34,011 nucleotides of DNA from Candidatus Rokuibacteriota bacterium (GTDB taxonomy: Bacteria > Methylomirabilota > Methylomirabilia > Rokubacteriales > CSP1-6): assembly GCA_003220345.1 (NCBI GenBank), contig QHSC01000106.1, positions 1 through 34,011 on the forward strand. The letters run 5' to 3'. The notes under the pieces are model-generated. The model was not told where the DNA came from. It saw only the letters and a list, made by a program, of their open reading frames with translations, and ran no database searches. Position 1 is the stretch's first letter. Each line of letters opens with the position of its first letter. Below are positions 7,045-15,119 of this stretch, piece after piece. The position numbers and the translations under genes are program-made.

Positions 7045-7509
7045 CTACCCCGCCCGCCTCGCATGCACGTCCCGGCGCAGCTCCCGCCGATCGTGGCGAA
7101 GATCCCGCACGTCGCCGTCCCGCTCATGCCGGTCCTGGCGAAGGTCCCGGACATCGTGGTGGCGCTCGGCGACGTCGTGTCGCATCTCCCGCCGGTCCTG
7201 CCGAAGCTCGCGGCGGGCGTTCCGGATGGCCTGGGGATCGCCCGACTTGATGGCGTCGCGAAGGCTCTGCCGGTCGCCCCGCAGCTCGCGGGCATCCTGC
7301 CGGATCTCGCGGTTGTCCTGCCGGATCTCGCCTCTGTCCTCCCGGATGTCGCGCGTGTCGCGACGAATGTCCTGGCGGTCGCCGCGAATGTCGCGGAGAT
7401 CGTCGCGGATCTCCTGGGCGCCTGCCACCGTTGCCCACAGCGCGATGCCCGCGAAGATGCCGGTCACCACCGCCACGCCCGTCGTCCAGCCTGAGATTTG
7501 TCGATTCAT
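7045..7509 (-). CDS. exported Asp/Arg heptad-repeat protein
   Basis: 154 aa. Residues 1-32 form a signal peptide or membrane anchor (TTGVAVVTGIFAGIALWATV, then AGAQ). Almost all the rest is a tandem heptad of the form D-x-R-[DE]-[IL]-R-x: DLRDIRG, DRQDIRR, DTRDIRE, DRGEIRQ, DNREIRQ, DARELRG, DRQSLRD, then a break (AIKSGDPQAIRNARRELRQ) and six weaker heptads. Asp and Arg at fixed spacing suggest a single salt-bridged helix or coiled coil. The DNA is correspondingly repetitive. A Shine-Dalgarno GGGAGGA precedes the ATG by 9 bases. It lies 73 bases upstream of the sigma-factor gene on the same strand. No known domain; a periplasmic spacer or structural role is a guess. Confidence 0.7.
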   Translation of the reverse strand: MNRQISGWTTGVAVVTGIFAGIALWATVAGAQEIRDDLRDIRGDRQDIRRDTRDIREDRGEIRQDNREIRQDARELRGDRQSLRDAIKSGDPQAIRNARRELRQDRREMRHDVAERHHDVRDLRQDRHERDGDVRDLRHDRRELRRDVHARRAG

Positions 7510-7554
7510 GGTCGTCGTCCTCCCGTATTGGCTCGTGTTTGGCAAAAGTCCCAA

Positions 7555-7673
7555 CTACACCTTCACGGGATAGACGCCGGCCTGCGGCGCTGCGTTTACG
7601 GGGAGAGGGGTCTGCGGCGCGCCCAGAAATCCGCCGCCGAGAGGTTGAGCCAAGTAGTAGCCATGCCCTCGTC
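7555..7673 (-). other. possible gene fragment between the flippase-like gene and heptad-repeat gene
   Basis: On the minus strand the spacer is open in a frame reading GYYLAQPLGGGFLGAPQTPL, then PVNAAPQAGVYPVKV and a TAG at 7555-7557. Composition is protein-like, but there is no ATG or GTG start in this frame within the spacer; a TTG is the best candidate. It could be the eroded 3' end of a gene, or chance. Confidence 0.25.
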
Positions 7674-8663
7674 TTATTCGCTGGCGGAGACGACCGGCCG
7701 CTGCGAGGCGGCGGAGAGGCTCACGTGCTCCACGACGAGGAGGGCGAGGCCCCAGACCGTCACGGGCACGAACTGCGAGGCGTGGAGCAGCAGCGAGAAG
7801 CTGAGGGCGTCCGCGCGCGGCACGCCGAAGAAGGACAGCGCGAGCACGGTGGCGGCCTGGATGATGCCGATGAAGCCCGGGCTCGACGGGAGGCTGACCC
7901 CGAGCCCCACGAAGGCGATGACGGTGAGGGCGGCGAGAAGGGAGAGATCGAGGCTCGCCGCCCAGAAGGCCGTCCAGAACGCGAGCACGACGAAGATCCA
8001 CACCATCACGGACCAGATCACGATGGGCACGAGCTGGCGGGGACGCCGCATGCTCTGCAGGCCGTCGGCCATGACGTCAAAGGCCTGAAGCAGCCGGCGC
8101 TCGATGGCGGGCCAGCGGTACGTCAGGGAATGGATGAAGATGCGGCAGGGTAGCGGCGCCACCGCGATCACCACGAGCGCGAGCAAGAGGACGAAGACGA
8201 AAGCGCCGAACATCTCGGCGGCCCAGGCGATCTCACGGGGTGTGGGCACCAGGGTCAGGCTGGTGGCGAGGATGAGCCCGATGGCCAGCCCGTCGAGCAC
8301 GCGCTCGACGACCAGGGTGGCCACCACCGTCGACACGCGAGGACCGTGGCGAGCCGCCACGTAGACGCGCAGCACCTCGCCGGCGCGGAGCGGCAGCACG
8401 TTGTTGCCCATGTAGCCGATCATCACGGCGTTGAAGAGACGCGCCGGATGAGAGCCGCGAGGAAAGAGATGGCGCCAGCGGATGGAGCGGGCCCAGAGGG
8501 AGGCGAGGTTGCAGGCCATGCTGAGGACGAGCCATCGCCACTGGGTATCCGCGAGCCGGGCAAGCACGGCGCGGACGTCCACGTTCCAGAAGAGGTAGAC
8601 GAGGAGGGCGACACTGATCGCGATCCCGAGAAGGATCTTGACCAGCCGCGCCGCGCCGGGCAC
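7674..8663 (-). CDS. flippase-like membrane protein (LPG_synthase_TM / UPF0104 family)
   Basis: 329 aa, GTG start. There are about eight hydrophobic spans, the first at residues 8-25. The family hallmarks are RSIRWRHLFPRG after the second span and IGYMGNNVLPLRAGEVLRVY, the conserved N-x-x-x-P-x-R-x-G-E loop of the lysylphosphatidylglycerol synthetase membrane region family (PF03706, including AglD). VERVLDGLAIG and LGVSLPSSPGFIGI are the other conserved loops. Members are proposed lipid or polyprenol-linked substrate flippases or accessory proteins. No aminoacyl-transferase domain is fused. It starts six bases after the threonine synthase stop codon, so it rides on the hom-thrC operon; no functional link to threonine synthesis is apparent. 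Confidence 0.85.
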   Translation of the reverse strand: MPGAARLVKILLGIAISVALLVYLFWNVDVRAVLARLADTQWRWLVLSMACNLASLWARSIRWRHLFPRGSHPARLFNAVMIGYMGNNVLPLRAGEVLRVYVAARHGPRVSTVVATLVVERVLDGLAIGLILATSLTLVPTPREIAWAAEMFGAFVFVLLLALVVIAVAPLPCRIFIHSLTYRWPAIERRLLQAFDVMADGLQSMRRPRQLVPIVIWSVMVWIFVVLAFWTAFWAASLDLSLLAALTVIAFVGLGVSLPSSPGFIGIIQAATVLALSFFGVPRADALSFSLLLHASQFVPVTVWGLALLVVEHVSLSAASQRPVVSASE

Positions 8664-8669
8664 GTCCGG

Positions 8670-9728
8670 CTAGAGTCCGAGCTGCGCGAGGACGGCGTCG
8701 AGGCGGGCGGGCACCGTCACCGGGCGCGTGGCCGACTCGAGGGCGGTGTCCGGATCCTTGAGGCCATGGCCCGTGAGGGTCAGCACGAGCGTGGTGCCGG
8801 GCTCGAACTTCCCCGCCTTGACCATCTTGGCGAGTCCCGCCACCGTGGCGCAGGAGGCGGGCTCCATGAAGATGCCTTCCTCGCGGGCGAGCATCCGGTA
8901 GCCGCGCACGATCTCCTCGTCGGTCACGGAGTCGATCCAGCCGCTCGAGTCCGCCAGCGCTTCCTTGGCGAGCCCCCAGGAGGCGGGATTGCCGATGCGG
9001 ATGGCCGTGGCGAGGGTCTTGGGCTCGGCGATCACGCGGTCCTCGACGATGGGGGCGGCCCCGGCCGCCTGGAAGCCCACCATCTTCGGCAGCTCCTTGG
9101 CGATGCCCGCGCGGTGGTACTCGCGGTAGCCCCGCCAGTACGCGGAGATGTTGCCGGCGTTGCCCACGGGGATCAGGTGGTAGTCGGGGGCGCGCCCGAG
9201 CTGGTCAACCACCTCGAAGGCGCCGGTCTTCTGCCCCTCGAGACGGAACGGATTGAGGCTATTGACGAGGGTGACGGGGTGGCGCTCCGCGATCTGGGTG
9301 ACGATGGAGAGGGCCTGGTCGAAATTGCCCTCCATCACCAGCACGGTGGCGCCGTGAATCGCCGCCTGCGAGAGCTTGCCGATGGCCACCGCGCCCCTGG
9401 GCACCATGACGAAGGCGCGGATGCCCGCGCGGGCCGCATAGGCGGCGGCGGAGGCGGACGTGTTGCCCGTCGAGGCGCAGATGACGGCGCGCGAGCCCGC
9501 CTCCACGGCCTTGGAGATGGCCATGGTCATGCCGCGATCCTTGAACGAGCCCGTGGGGTTGAAGCCCTCGCACTTGAGGAAGATGCGCAGGCTCGGGTCC
9601 GTGGCCTCGGCCAGACGCGGGGCGGGGATGAGCGGCGTGTTGCCCTCGTGCAGCGTGACGATCGGCGTGGAGCTCGTGACGGGAAGGAACTGCCGGTAGC
9701 GCTCGATGACGCCCGGCCACAGGCTCAT
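8670..9728 (-). CDS. thrC: threonine synthase
   Basis: 352 aa. It converts O-phospho-L-homoserine to L-threonine with PLP, the last step of threonine synthesis. PLP-lysine motif NPTGSFKDRGM with K63; substrate/PLP phosphate loops STGNTSASAAAYA and PVGNAGNISAYW; the N-terminal HEGNTPLIPAPRLAE is typical. The length matches the short (about 350-aa) class. The ATG overlaps the homoserine dehydrogenase stop by four bases (ATGA), implying translational coupling. Longer frames upstream have no homology and run inside the hom gene. Confidence 0.95.
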   Translation of the reverse strand: MSLWPGVIERYRQFLPVTSSTPIVTLHEGNTPLIPAPRLAEATDPSLRIFLKCEGFNPTGSFKDRGMTMAISKAVEAGSRAVICASTGNTSASAAAYAARAGIRAFVMVPRGAVAIGKLSQAAIHGATVLVMEGNFDQALSIVTQIAERHPVTLVNSLNPFRLEGQKTGAFEVVDQLGRAPDYHLIPVGNAGNISAYWRGYREYHRAGIAKELPKMVGFQAAGAAPIVEDRVIAEPKTLATAIRIGNPASWGLAKEALADSSGWIDSVTDEEIVRGYRMLAREEGIFMEPASCATVAGLAKMVKAGKFEPGTTLVLTLTGHGLKDPDTALESATRPVTVPARLDAVLAQLGL

Positions 9729-11026
9729 GCCGGCTCCACGCGGATCATGGTCGTGCGCGAGGCGACCACGGGGAGCTTGTCGATGGCCTGGAGGGCCGCG
9801 CGCATGTCCCGCTCGCGGGCCTCGTGCGTCATCATCACCACGGGCACCGCTTCGCCCTGGGCGCGCCCTTTCTGGAGGACGGAGACGAGCGAGATCTCGT
9901 GCTGACCCAGGATGCCCGCCACCTGCGCGAGCACGCCCGGCCGGTCCAGGGCCATGACGCGCAGATAGTAGGAGGAGCGGATGTCCTCCATGCGCCGAAG
10001 GGGCAGGGGCCGCTCGCTGATCGAGGGCAGGTCCCCTTCCATGGCGGGGACGCCGTGGGCGACGCGCCGGGCGATCTCGAGGGTGTCCGACCACACCGCC
10101 GAGGCCGTGGGCAGCTGGCCCGCCCCGCGTCCGTAGAACATGAGGTTGCCGACGTTGTCGCCCGTGATGAACACGGCGTTGAAGACGCCGGAGACGGCGG
10201 CCATGGGCGAGGCGGCGGGGATCATGGTCGGGTGCACGCGCGCCTCGAGGGCGCCGTCGGAGGTCTTGGCGATGGCGAGCAGCTTGATCCGATAGCCGAG
10301 CTCGGCCGCGTTCTCCACGTCCTGCGGCGCGATGCCCGTGATCCCCTCCGTGTGGATGTCCTTCAAGTCCACCGCGGTCCGGAAGGCGATGGTGGCCAGG
10401 ATCTGCAGCTTGTGGGCGGAGTCCATGCCCTCGATGTCGAGGGTAGGATCAGCCTCGGCATAGCCCTGGGCCTGCGCCTCCTTGAGCACCATCGAGAAGT
10501 CCAGCCCCTCGTCCGTCATCTTCGAGAGGATGTAGTTGCACGTGCCGTTGACGATGCCGAAGGCGGAGAGCACGCGGTTGGCGGGCAGCCCGTCCTTGAC
10601 GGCGCGGATGAGGGGAATGCCTCCGGCCACCGCGGCCTCGAAGCCCAGGAGGACGCGGTTGCGCCGCGCCGCCTCGAAGATCTCCGGCCCGTGGTGGGCG
10701 AGGAGCGCCTTGTTGGCGGTGACCACGTGCTTGCCTGCCTCGAGGGCGCGGAGAATGAAGGTGCGGGCCGGCTCGAGTCCCCCCACCAGCTCGATGACGA
10801 TCTGCACGGCGGGATCGGCGAGCACCTTGGCCGCGTCGTTGACGAGAGGGAGGGTTTTCAGGTCGAGCCCCTCGCGGGGGCGCGTGAGCTCGGCGTCGGC
10901 GATGGCGTGGAGGCGGAGGCGGCAGCCCGCGCGCTCCTCCATGTCGGCGCCGTGGTTCTGGAGAACCTTGACGACCCCGCTGCCCACGGTGCCCAGGCCG
11001 AGGAGGCCGATCTTGATCTCGTTCAT
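9725..11026 (-). CDS. hom: homoserine dehydrogenase
   Basis: 433 aa. It reduces aspartate semialdehyde to homoserine with NAD(P)H. The Rossmann motif GLLGLGTVGSGVV is at residues 7-19. VIELVGGLEPARTFILRALE and VVTANKALLAHHG form the nucleotide/catalytic core, and GIVNGTCNYILSKMTDEGLD with EADPTLDIEGMDSAHKLQIL the substrate region. A C-terminal ACT domain (YLRVMALDRPGVLAQVAGIL) is the usual threonine feedback site. Start: the ATG at 11026, because the family begins directly with the first strand. It lies 31 bases after the aminotransferase gene and overlaps thrC by four bases. Confidence 0.95.
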   Translation of the reverse strand: MNEIKIGLLGLGTVGSGVVKVLQNHGADMEERAGCRLRLHAIADAELTRPREGLDLKTLPLVNDAAKVLADPAVQIVIELVGGLEPARTFILRALEAGKHVVTANKALLAHHGPEIFEAARRNRVLLGFEAAVAGGIPLIRAVKDGLPANRVLSAFGIVNGTCNYILSKMTDEGLDFSMVLKEAQAQGYAEADPTLDIEGMDSAHKLQILATIAFRTAVDLKDIHTEGITGIAPQDVENAAELGYRIKLLAIAKTSDGALEARVHPTMIPAASPMAAVSGVFNAVFITGDNVGNLMFYGRGAGQLPTASAVWSDTLEIARRVAHGVPAMEGDLPSISERPLPLRRMEDIRSSYYLRVMALDRPGVLAQVAGILGQHEISLVSVLQKGRAQGEAVPVVMMTHEARERDMRAALQAIDKLPVVASRTTMIRVEPA

Positions 11027-11057
11027 GGCAGGACCGAAGGTCGCTCTGCGCGCCCGG

Positions 11058-12230
11058 TCAGCGGGCGCCCAGAGTCTTGAGACCGCGGAGCGCTTGTCGG
11101 ATGCGCTGCTCGTTCTCGACGAGAGCGAACCGGACATAGCCCTCGCCGTACTCGCCGAAGCCGATGCCCGGGGAGACCGCGACCTTGCACTCCTGGATCA
11201 GCATCTTGGAGAACTCGAGCGATCCCATGGCGCGGAATCCGTCGGGAATGGGTGCCCACACGAACATGGTGCCCTTGGGCTTGGGCACGCACCAGCCGAT
11301 CTTGTTGAGCCCGTCCACGAGGACGTCGCGGCGCTTCTGGTGGAGCTCCACGATGTCGCGCACCACGGACTGCTCGCCCTCCAGGGCGACGATGGCCGCG
11401 ATCTGGATGGGCTGGAAGGCGCCGTAGTCGAGGTAGGACTTGATCCGGCCGAGGGCGTGGATCATGCGCGAATTGCCGCACACGAAGCCCATCCGCCAGC
11501 CGGGCATGTTGTAGGACTTCGAGAGCGAGAAGATCTCGACCCCGACCTCCTTGGCCCCCGGCACCGCGAGGAAGGAGGGCGGCCGGTAGCCGTCGAAGGC
11601 GAAATCGGCGTAGGCGAAGTCGTGAACCACCATGAGCTTGTGCTCTTTGGCGAACTCCACCACCTTGACGAAGAAGTCCTGCTCCACGCACATCGTGGTC
11701 GGATTGTGCGGGAAGGACAGGATGAGCATCTTGGCCTTGGGCCAGGAAAGACGGGCCGCCTCCTGCAGGCGGGCGAAGAAGTCCTCGCCCGGCACCAGGG
11801 GCACCGAGCGCAGGTCGCCGTCGGCGATGACGACCGAGTAGGAGTGGATGGGGTAGGTCGGGTTCGGCACCAGCACCCCGTCCCCCGGCTGGAGGACGGC
11901 CAGGGCCAGGTGGGCCATGCCCTCCTTGGCGCCGATGGTGGCGATGGCCTCGGTCTCGGGATCCAGCTCGACCTTGTAATGGTCCCGATACCAGGTCGTG
12001 ACGGCCTTGCGGAGCCTCGTGATTCCCCGTGAGGCGGAATAGCGGTGGTTGCGGGGATTGCGGGCGGCCTCGACCAGCTTGTCCACGATGTGCTTGGGGG
12101 TGGCCTGGTCAGGATTGCCCATGCCGAGGTCGATGATGTCCTGCCCCTGGCTCCGCGCCTTCGTCTTGAGGTCATTGACGATGGCGAAGACGTAGGGGGG
12201 CAGCCGCTTGATCCGGTAGAAGTCGTCCAT
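11058..12230 (-). CDS. alaC: alanine-type aminotransferase (AlaC-like, class I/II)
   Basis: 390 aa, PLP-dependent. It resembles Escherichia coli AlaC from end to end as I remember that sequence: [74 protein letters not shown]. The PLP lysine is K238 in [16 protein letters not shown]. The probable reaction is pyruvate plus glutamate to alanine; related enzymes transaminate diaminopimelate or methionine precursors, so specificity is not certain. It is the first gene of an operon with hom and thrC. The start at 12230 is fixed by an AGAGGA Shine-Dalgarno and by a promoter whose predicted start site is about 14 bases upstream. The longer frame upstream crosses that promoter and is not coding. Confidence 0.9.
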   Translation of the reverse strand: MDDFYRIKRLPPYVFAIVNDLKTKARSQGQDIIDLGMGNPDQATPKHIVDKLVEAARNPRNHRYSASRGITRLRKAVTTWYRDHYKVELDPETEAIATIGAKEGMAHLALAVLQPGDGVLVPNPTYPIHSYSVVIADGDLRSVPLVPGEDFFARLQEAARLSWPKAKMLILSFPHNPTTMCVEQDFFVKVVEFAKEHKLMVVHDFAYADFAFDGYRPPSFLAVPGAKEVGVEIFSLSKSYNMPGWRMGFVCGNSRMIHALGRIKSYLDYGAFQPIQIAAIVALEGEQSVVRDIVELHQKRRDVLVDGLNKIGWCVPKPKGTMFVWAPIPDGFRAMGSLEFSKMLIQECKVAVSPGIGFGEYGEGYVRFALVENEQRIRQALRGLKTLGAR

Positions 12231-12250
12231 GGTGTCCTCTGGATTCGCCG

Positions 12251-12280
12251 ATGATACTTCGGACCGTTTCCAGGTGTCAA
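12251..12280 (-). promoter_or_regulatory. sigma-70-type promoter of alaC-hom-thrC operon
   Basis: Reading on the minus strand: TTGACA (12280-12275), an 18-base spacer, TATCAT (12256-12251). The -35 is perfect and the -10 is 5 of 6. The predicted start site, about 12244, gives a 14-base leader carrying the AGAGGA ribosome-binding site. Confidence 0.75.
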
Positions 12281-12334
12281 CAAACCCAAAGCGACGCGGA
12301 CATAGCGCGCATGGCGGCGGGCGGATTTCCGGGG

Positions 12335-12364
12335 TTGACACCTCGGAAGAGCGCGTGCTACAAG
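12335..12364 (+). promoter_or_regulatory. sigma-70-type promoter of bactofilin operon
   Basis: TTGACA (12335-12340), an 18-base spacer, TACAAG (12359-12364, 4 of 6, preceded by TGC). It shares the nine bases TTGACACCT with the divergent alaC promoter. The leader to the bactofilin ATG would be about 128 bases. Confidence 0.55.
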
Positions 12365-12498
12365 GGCGAAGATCCTCATACATCCTTCCCATAGCTGGAT
12401 CGAGCATCGTCACTCCCTTCCACCCGCCTTGGGGCCCGGAAGGTGATTGCTGAGCGCGCCGCACTCGCAGCACCGGTGAAGGAGGCTGCCGGTCGACC

Positions 12499-12909
12499 AT
12501 GTGGATGCGCAAGCGGAAGTCGCCGGGCCGCAACGGGCTGACCGCCTTCATCGACGAGGGCTCGGAGATCGAGGGGAAATACACGTTCAGTGGCACGGTC
12601 ATGCTGAACGGACGGTTCAAGGGCGAGATCTCGACGACGGACACCCTCATCATCGGCGAGAAGGCCGCCGTCAACGGGGACGTCCGCGCGGGGCGGGTCC
12701 TGGTGAGCGGCGAGCTGGTGGGCAATATCTCGGGCACCGAGCGCGTGGAGCTGAAGCGCACGGCGCGGGTGTTCGGTGACGTGGAGGCGCCCATGGTCGT
12801 CCTGGAGGAAGGCGTGCTCTTCGAGGGCCATTGCCGGATGACGAAGGTCAACCCGAACGCCGAGGCGACGACGACTCGGGATTTCTCGGTCGTCCCGCTG
12901 AAGCGCTGA
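12499..12909 (+). CDS. bactofilin
   Basis: 136 aa. Bactofilins polymerise without nucleotide into filaments near the membrane and position cell-wall enzymes. The core (about residues 17-115) is a right-handed beta helix with the family's periodic glycines and hydrophobics: [60 protein letters not shown], then [20 protein letters not shown]. Short basic, disordered tails flank it, and the N-terminal WMRKRKS may be membrane-associating. GAAGGAG lies upstream of the ATG. It is six bases before an M23 peptidase gene, the known bactofilin-peptidase partnership. Confidence 0.92.
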   Translation: MWMRKRKSPGRNGLTAFIDEGSEIEGKYTFSGTVMLNGRFKGEISTTDTLIIGEKAAVNGDVRAGRVLVSGELVGNISGTERVELKRTARVFGDVEAPMVVLEEGVLFEGHCRMTKVNPNAEATTTRDFSVVPLKR

Positions 12910-12915
12910 GGGAGC

Positions 12916-13803
12916 ATGCCGACACCGAAAGAATTCAATCTCCTGGTCGTGCATGGCGACGGACGCCGCGTCGTCCGTCTCGCTCTTTCCCGATGGGTCA
13001 TCCTGATCGCTCTCGGCGTGCTCCTCGCCGCGCCCATTGCCCTGGCGGTCATCTACGGTGACTACCTCCAGCTCCGGCGTGAGCGCGCCTCGCTCGCTCA
13101 GCTCACCGCTCGCGTGACCGAGCAGCAGACCTTGATCGAGAGCTCGCAGGCGCGCATGCGCGAGCTCCGTGCCGAGATCGACAGCTGGCGAGACCTCCAG
13201 GCCAGGATCTGGGAGCCCTTCGGGCCCGAGGACGGGAAGGCCAAGCGAGGCAGCGCCATGGGTGGGCCGACGGGGGCCGCGCGGACGGGCGAAGGGCCCG
13301 ACCGGGGCGCCATCGGCGACGAGCTGGAGCGGCTGACCTCTCTCGTCAAGGACGAGGGCGAGAATCTCCGCTCGCTCGAGCGGTTCCTCGTGCGCGCCAC
13401 GCGCGTCCTCGCCGCCCTCCCCTCGCGCTGGCCGCTGCGCGGCCCCGTCAACTCCGGCTTCGGCGGCCGCGTGTCGCCCTGGTCGTCCAGGTCCGAGTTC
13501 CACAGCGGTCTCGACATCGGCGCGCCCATCGGCACGGCCGTGAAGTCGCCCGCTCCCGGAACGGTGGTCTTCGCAGGGATCCATCCGGAATATGGCCAGA
13601 CCCTCATCATCGATCACGGCCACGAGACCAAGTCGCTCTACGGTCACCTCTCGAAGCTCCAGGCGACGGTGAACCAGAAGGTGCAGCGTGGGGAAGTGAT
13701 CGCGCTGTCCGGCAACACCGGGCGATCCTCGGGCCCGCACCTCCACTACGAGATCCAGGTGAAAGGCCAGTCGGTCAACCCGACCAGCTACCTCTGGGAG
13801 TGA
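12916..13803 (+). CDS. membrane-anchored M23 (LytM) peptidoglycan endopeptidase
   Basis: 295 aa. A cytoplasmic tail of about 26 residues is followed by a membrane helix (about 27-48, [20 protein letters not shown]), a coiled coil (about 50-100), a Gly-rich linker and the LytM domain (about 175-295). All zinc and catalytic residues are present: H196 and D200 in [11 protein letters not shown]244 in LYGHLS, H275 and H277 in PHLHYEI. It should therefore be an active periplasmic zinc endopeptidase cutting peptide cross-links. The architecture matches bactofilin-linked peptidases such as LmdC, in which the cytoplasmic tail binds bactofilin. It lies six bases after the bactofilin gene, and its stop overlaps the next start by four bases. 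Confidence 0.92.
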   Translation: MPTPKEFNLLVVHGDGRRVVRLALSRWVILIALGVLLAAPIALAVIYGDYLQLRRERASLAQLTARVTEQQTLIESSQARMRELRAEIDSWRDLQARIWEPFGPEDGKAKRGSAMGGPTGAARTGEGPDRGAIGDELERLTSLVKDEGENLRSLERFLVRATRVLAALPSRWPLRGPVNSGFGGRVSPWSSRSEFHSGLDIGAPIGTAVKSPAPGTVVFAGIHPEYGQTLIIDHGHETKSLYGHLSKLQATVNQKVQRGEVIALSGNTGRSSGPHLHYEIQVKGQSVNPTSYLWE

Positions 13804-14213
13804 TCCTCCGTCGCCTCGTGCCGGTGGTGGCGCTGGCGCTCCTCGCGAGCGCGGGGTCGACCGGTGCCCAGCCTCTCGATCCGAGATCCCAGGACGCCCT
13901 CGGCCAGACGCTCCAGATCATGCTCGACCCCAATGCGCGGGCGGCCGAGCTGGCGAAGAACCCTCAGGGCGCGACGGTGGACCAGCAGGTGCGCGCCCTC
14001 ACGGGCTCGGACGCGCTCACCCAGGAGTTCTACGCGGTGGCCGGCCAGGTCCTCACCGAGCTCACGCAGAACAGCGGCGGCGACGCGCAGAAGATGCTCC
14101 AGGCCGTCGAGCGCGCCAAGGCCGATCCGGCGGGCTTCGCCGCCATGCTCAGCCCCGCGACCCAGCAGCGCCTCCGCGAGCTCGCGGTGAAGCTTTCCGA
14201 CCAGAAACGGTAG
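13800..14213 (+). CDS. exported small helical hypothetical protein
   Basis: 137 aa, GTG start overlapping the M23 stop (GTGA). Signal peptide [24 protein letters not shown]. The mature part is Ala/Gln/Leu-rich and all-helical (LGQTLQIMLDPNARAAELAK, FYAVAGQVLTELTQ, RLRELAVKLSDQ) with no cysteines or catalytic motif. Position makes it the third member of the bactofilin-peptidase operon, so a periplasmic accessory to the peptidase is possible but unproven. No family recognised. Confidence 0.7.
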   Translation: MILRRLVPVVALALLASAGSTGAQPLDPRSQDALGQTLQIMLDPNARAAELAKNPQGATVDQQVRALTGSDALTQEFYAVAGQVLTELTQNSGGDAQKMLQAVERAKADPAGFAAMLSPATQQRLRELAVKLSDQKR

Positions 14214-14225
14214 CAGCCCGCCTGC

Positions 14226-14954
14226 TTAGTTGAGGTGCTTGCGGAGAAAGCTCAGGACGGTCTCGTTGAAGGCGGGAGCCTGCTCGAGAAAGTGCATGTG
14301 GCCTGCCTCGGGAATGCGGACGAGCTCGGATCCGGCGATGCGCTCGTGGAGATCGTCCGAGGCGGAAGGCGGCACCAGGATGTCCTCGGTGCCCGTGGTG
14401 ACGAGGGTGGGCACGCGAAGCTTGCCCAGCCGATCACGCGTGTCGTGGCCGCGGATGGCCTGAGCCTGCCGGTTCAGCCCGACGAGGGTCGTCTGAAAGG
14501 GATACTCGAGGGCTCGCTGGATCCACATCTCGACGAAATCGCGCCGCTCCGCGAAGGTCTTCCGGCAGAGGAGCCAGGGCAGCACGAAGAGGGTGAACTC
14601 CTCCACGCCTCCGTGGGCCTTGGCGCGAAGAAAGTTATCGATGACCGCGCGGCCCCACTCGTCGACATGGGCCGTCGTGCAGTGGAGCTGCAGGCTGAGC
14701 ACGCGGCCGGGATGCCGGAGGGCCACCTCCTGGGCGATCATGCCGCCCATCGACGCTCCCGCGATGTGCGCGCTCCGGACGCCCAGCTCGTCCATCAGCC
14801 CGGTCACGTCCTCGGCCATGTCCGCCATCGAATAGGTGATGTCAGGAGCAGCGCTCTGTCCCGCGCCTCGATTGTCGAAGGCGATGACGTCGAACTCGGC
14901 GGCAAGGGCGGCGACCTGGAGCGCCCAGGCGGTGTGGTCGCCGCCCCAGCCCAT
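14226..14954 (-). CDS. alpha/beta hydrolase, 5' end defective or non-canonical
   Basis: 242 aa from the first ATG at 14954. The catalytic triad is visible: the nucleophile Ser in IAGASMGGMIAQEV, Asp in TGTEDILVPP and His in PEAGHMHFLEQ. The oxyanion-loop region starts at MGWGGDHTAW, so this ATG falls inside the domain. The first two strands are encoded upstream in frame, reading PRIRVGEVELFYQRTGPARP to 15035, but no ATG, GTG or TTG exists between the TGA at 15041-15039 and 14954. The codon where MPRIRVG would begin is ATC. Either ATC starts translation, the start was lost, or there is a sequence error. Family hydrolases act on esters or haloalkanes; substrate unknown. Confidence 0.75.
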   Translation of the reverse strand: MGWGGDHTAWALQVAALAAEFDVIAFDNRGAGQSAAPDITYSMADMAEDVTGLMDELGVRSAHIAGASMGGMIAQEVALRHPGRVLSLQLHCTTAHVDEWGRAVIDNFLRAKAHGGVEEFTLFVLPWLLCRKTFAERRDFVEMWIQRALEYPFQTTLVGLNRQAQAIRGHDTRDRLGKLRVPTLVTTGTEDILVPPSASDDLHERIAGSELVRIPEAGHMHFLEQAPAFNETVLSFLRKHLN

Positions 14955-15038
14955 GACGAGGACGAGTGAGGGCGGTCGAGCGGGTCCCGTCCGCTGGTAG
15001 AACAGCTCGACCTCCCCGACGCGGATCCGAGGGATAGG

Positions 15039-15119
15039 TCAGGCCCGGAAGGCCGACAGGGTCTCGGCGAGCTCGTCGAGCGTGCCGCCGTCGAGTGACG
15101 CTAGGCGCGAACCTGACAC
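15039..15119 (-). other. possible 3' gene remnant upstream of the hydrolase
   Basis: A 26-codon frame from a GTG at 15119 to a TGA at 15039 ends in LDGGTLDELAETLSAFRA, with GC-rich third positions like real coding sequence. It overlaps the end of the OppF-like gene by about 19 bases and lies in frame with the start-less hydrolase. It may be the remaining C-terminus of a lost gene. Confidence 0.25.

Noticed and set aside
10536-12032. A 498-codon plus-strand frame across hom and alaC
   Set aside because: It spans two conserved genes on the opposite strand and shows no domain.
14955-15035. A conventional upstream start codon for the hydrolase
   Set aside because: All codons between the in-frame TGA and 14954 were read; none is ATG, GTG or TTG, and the only CTG lies inside the conserved strand EVELFYQ.
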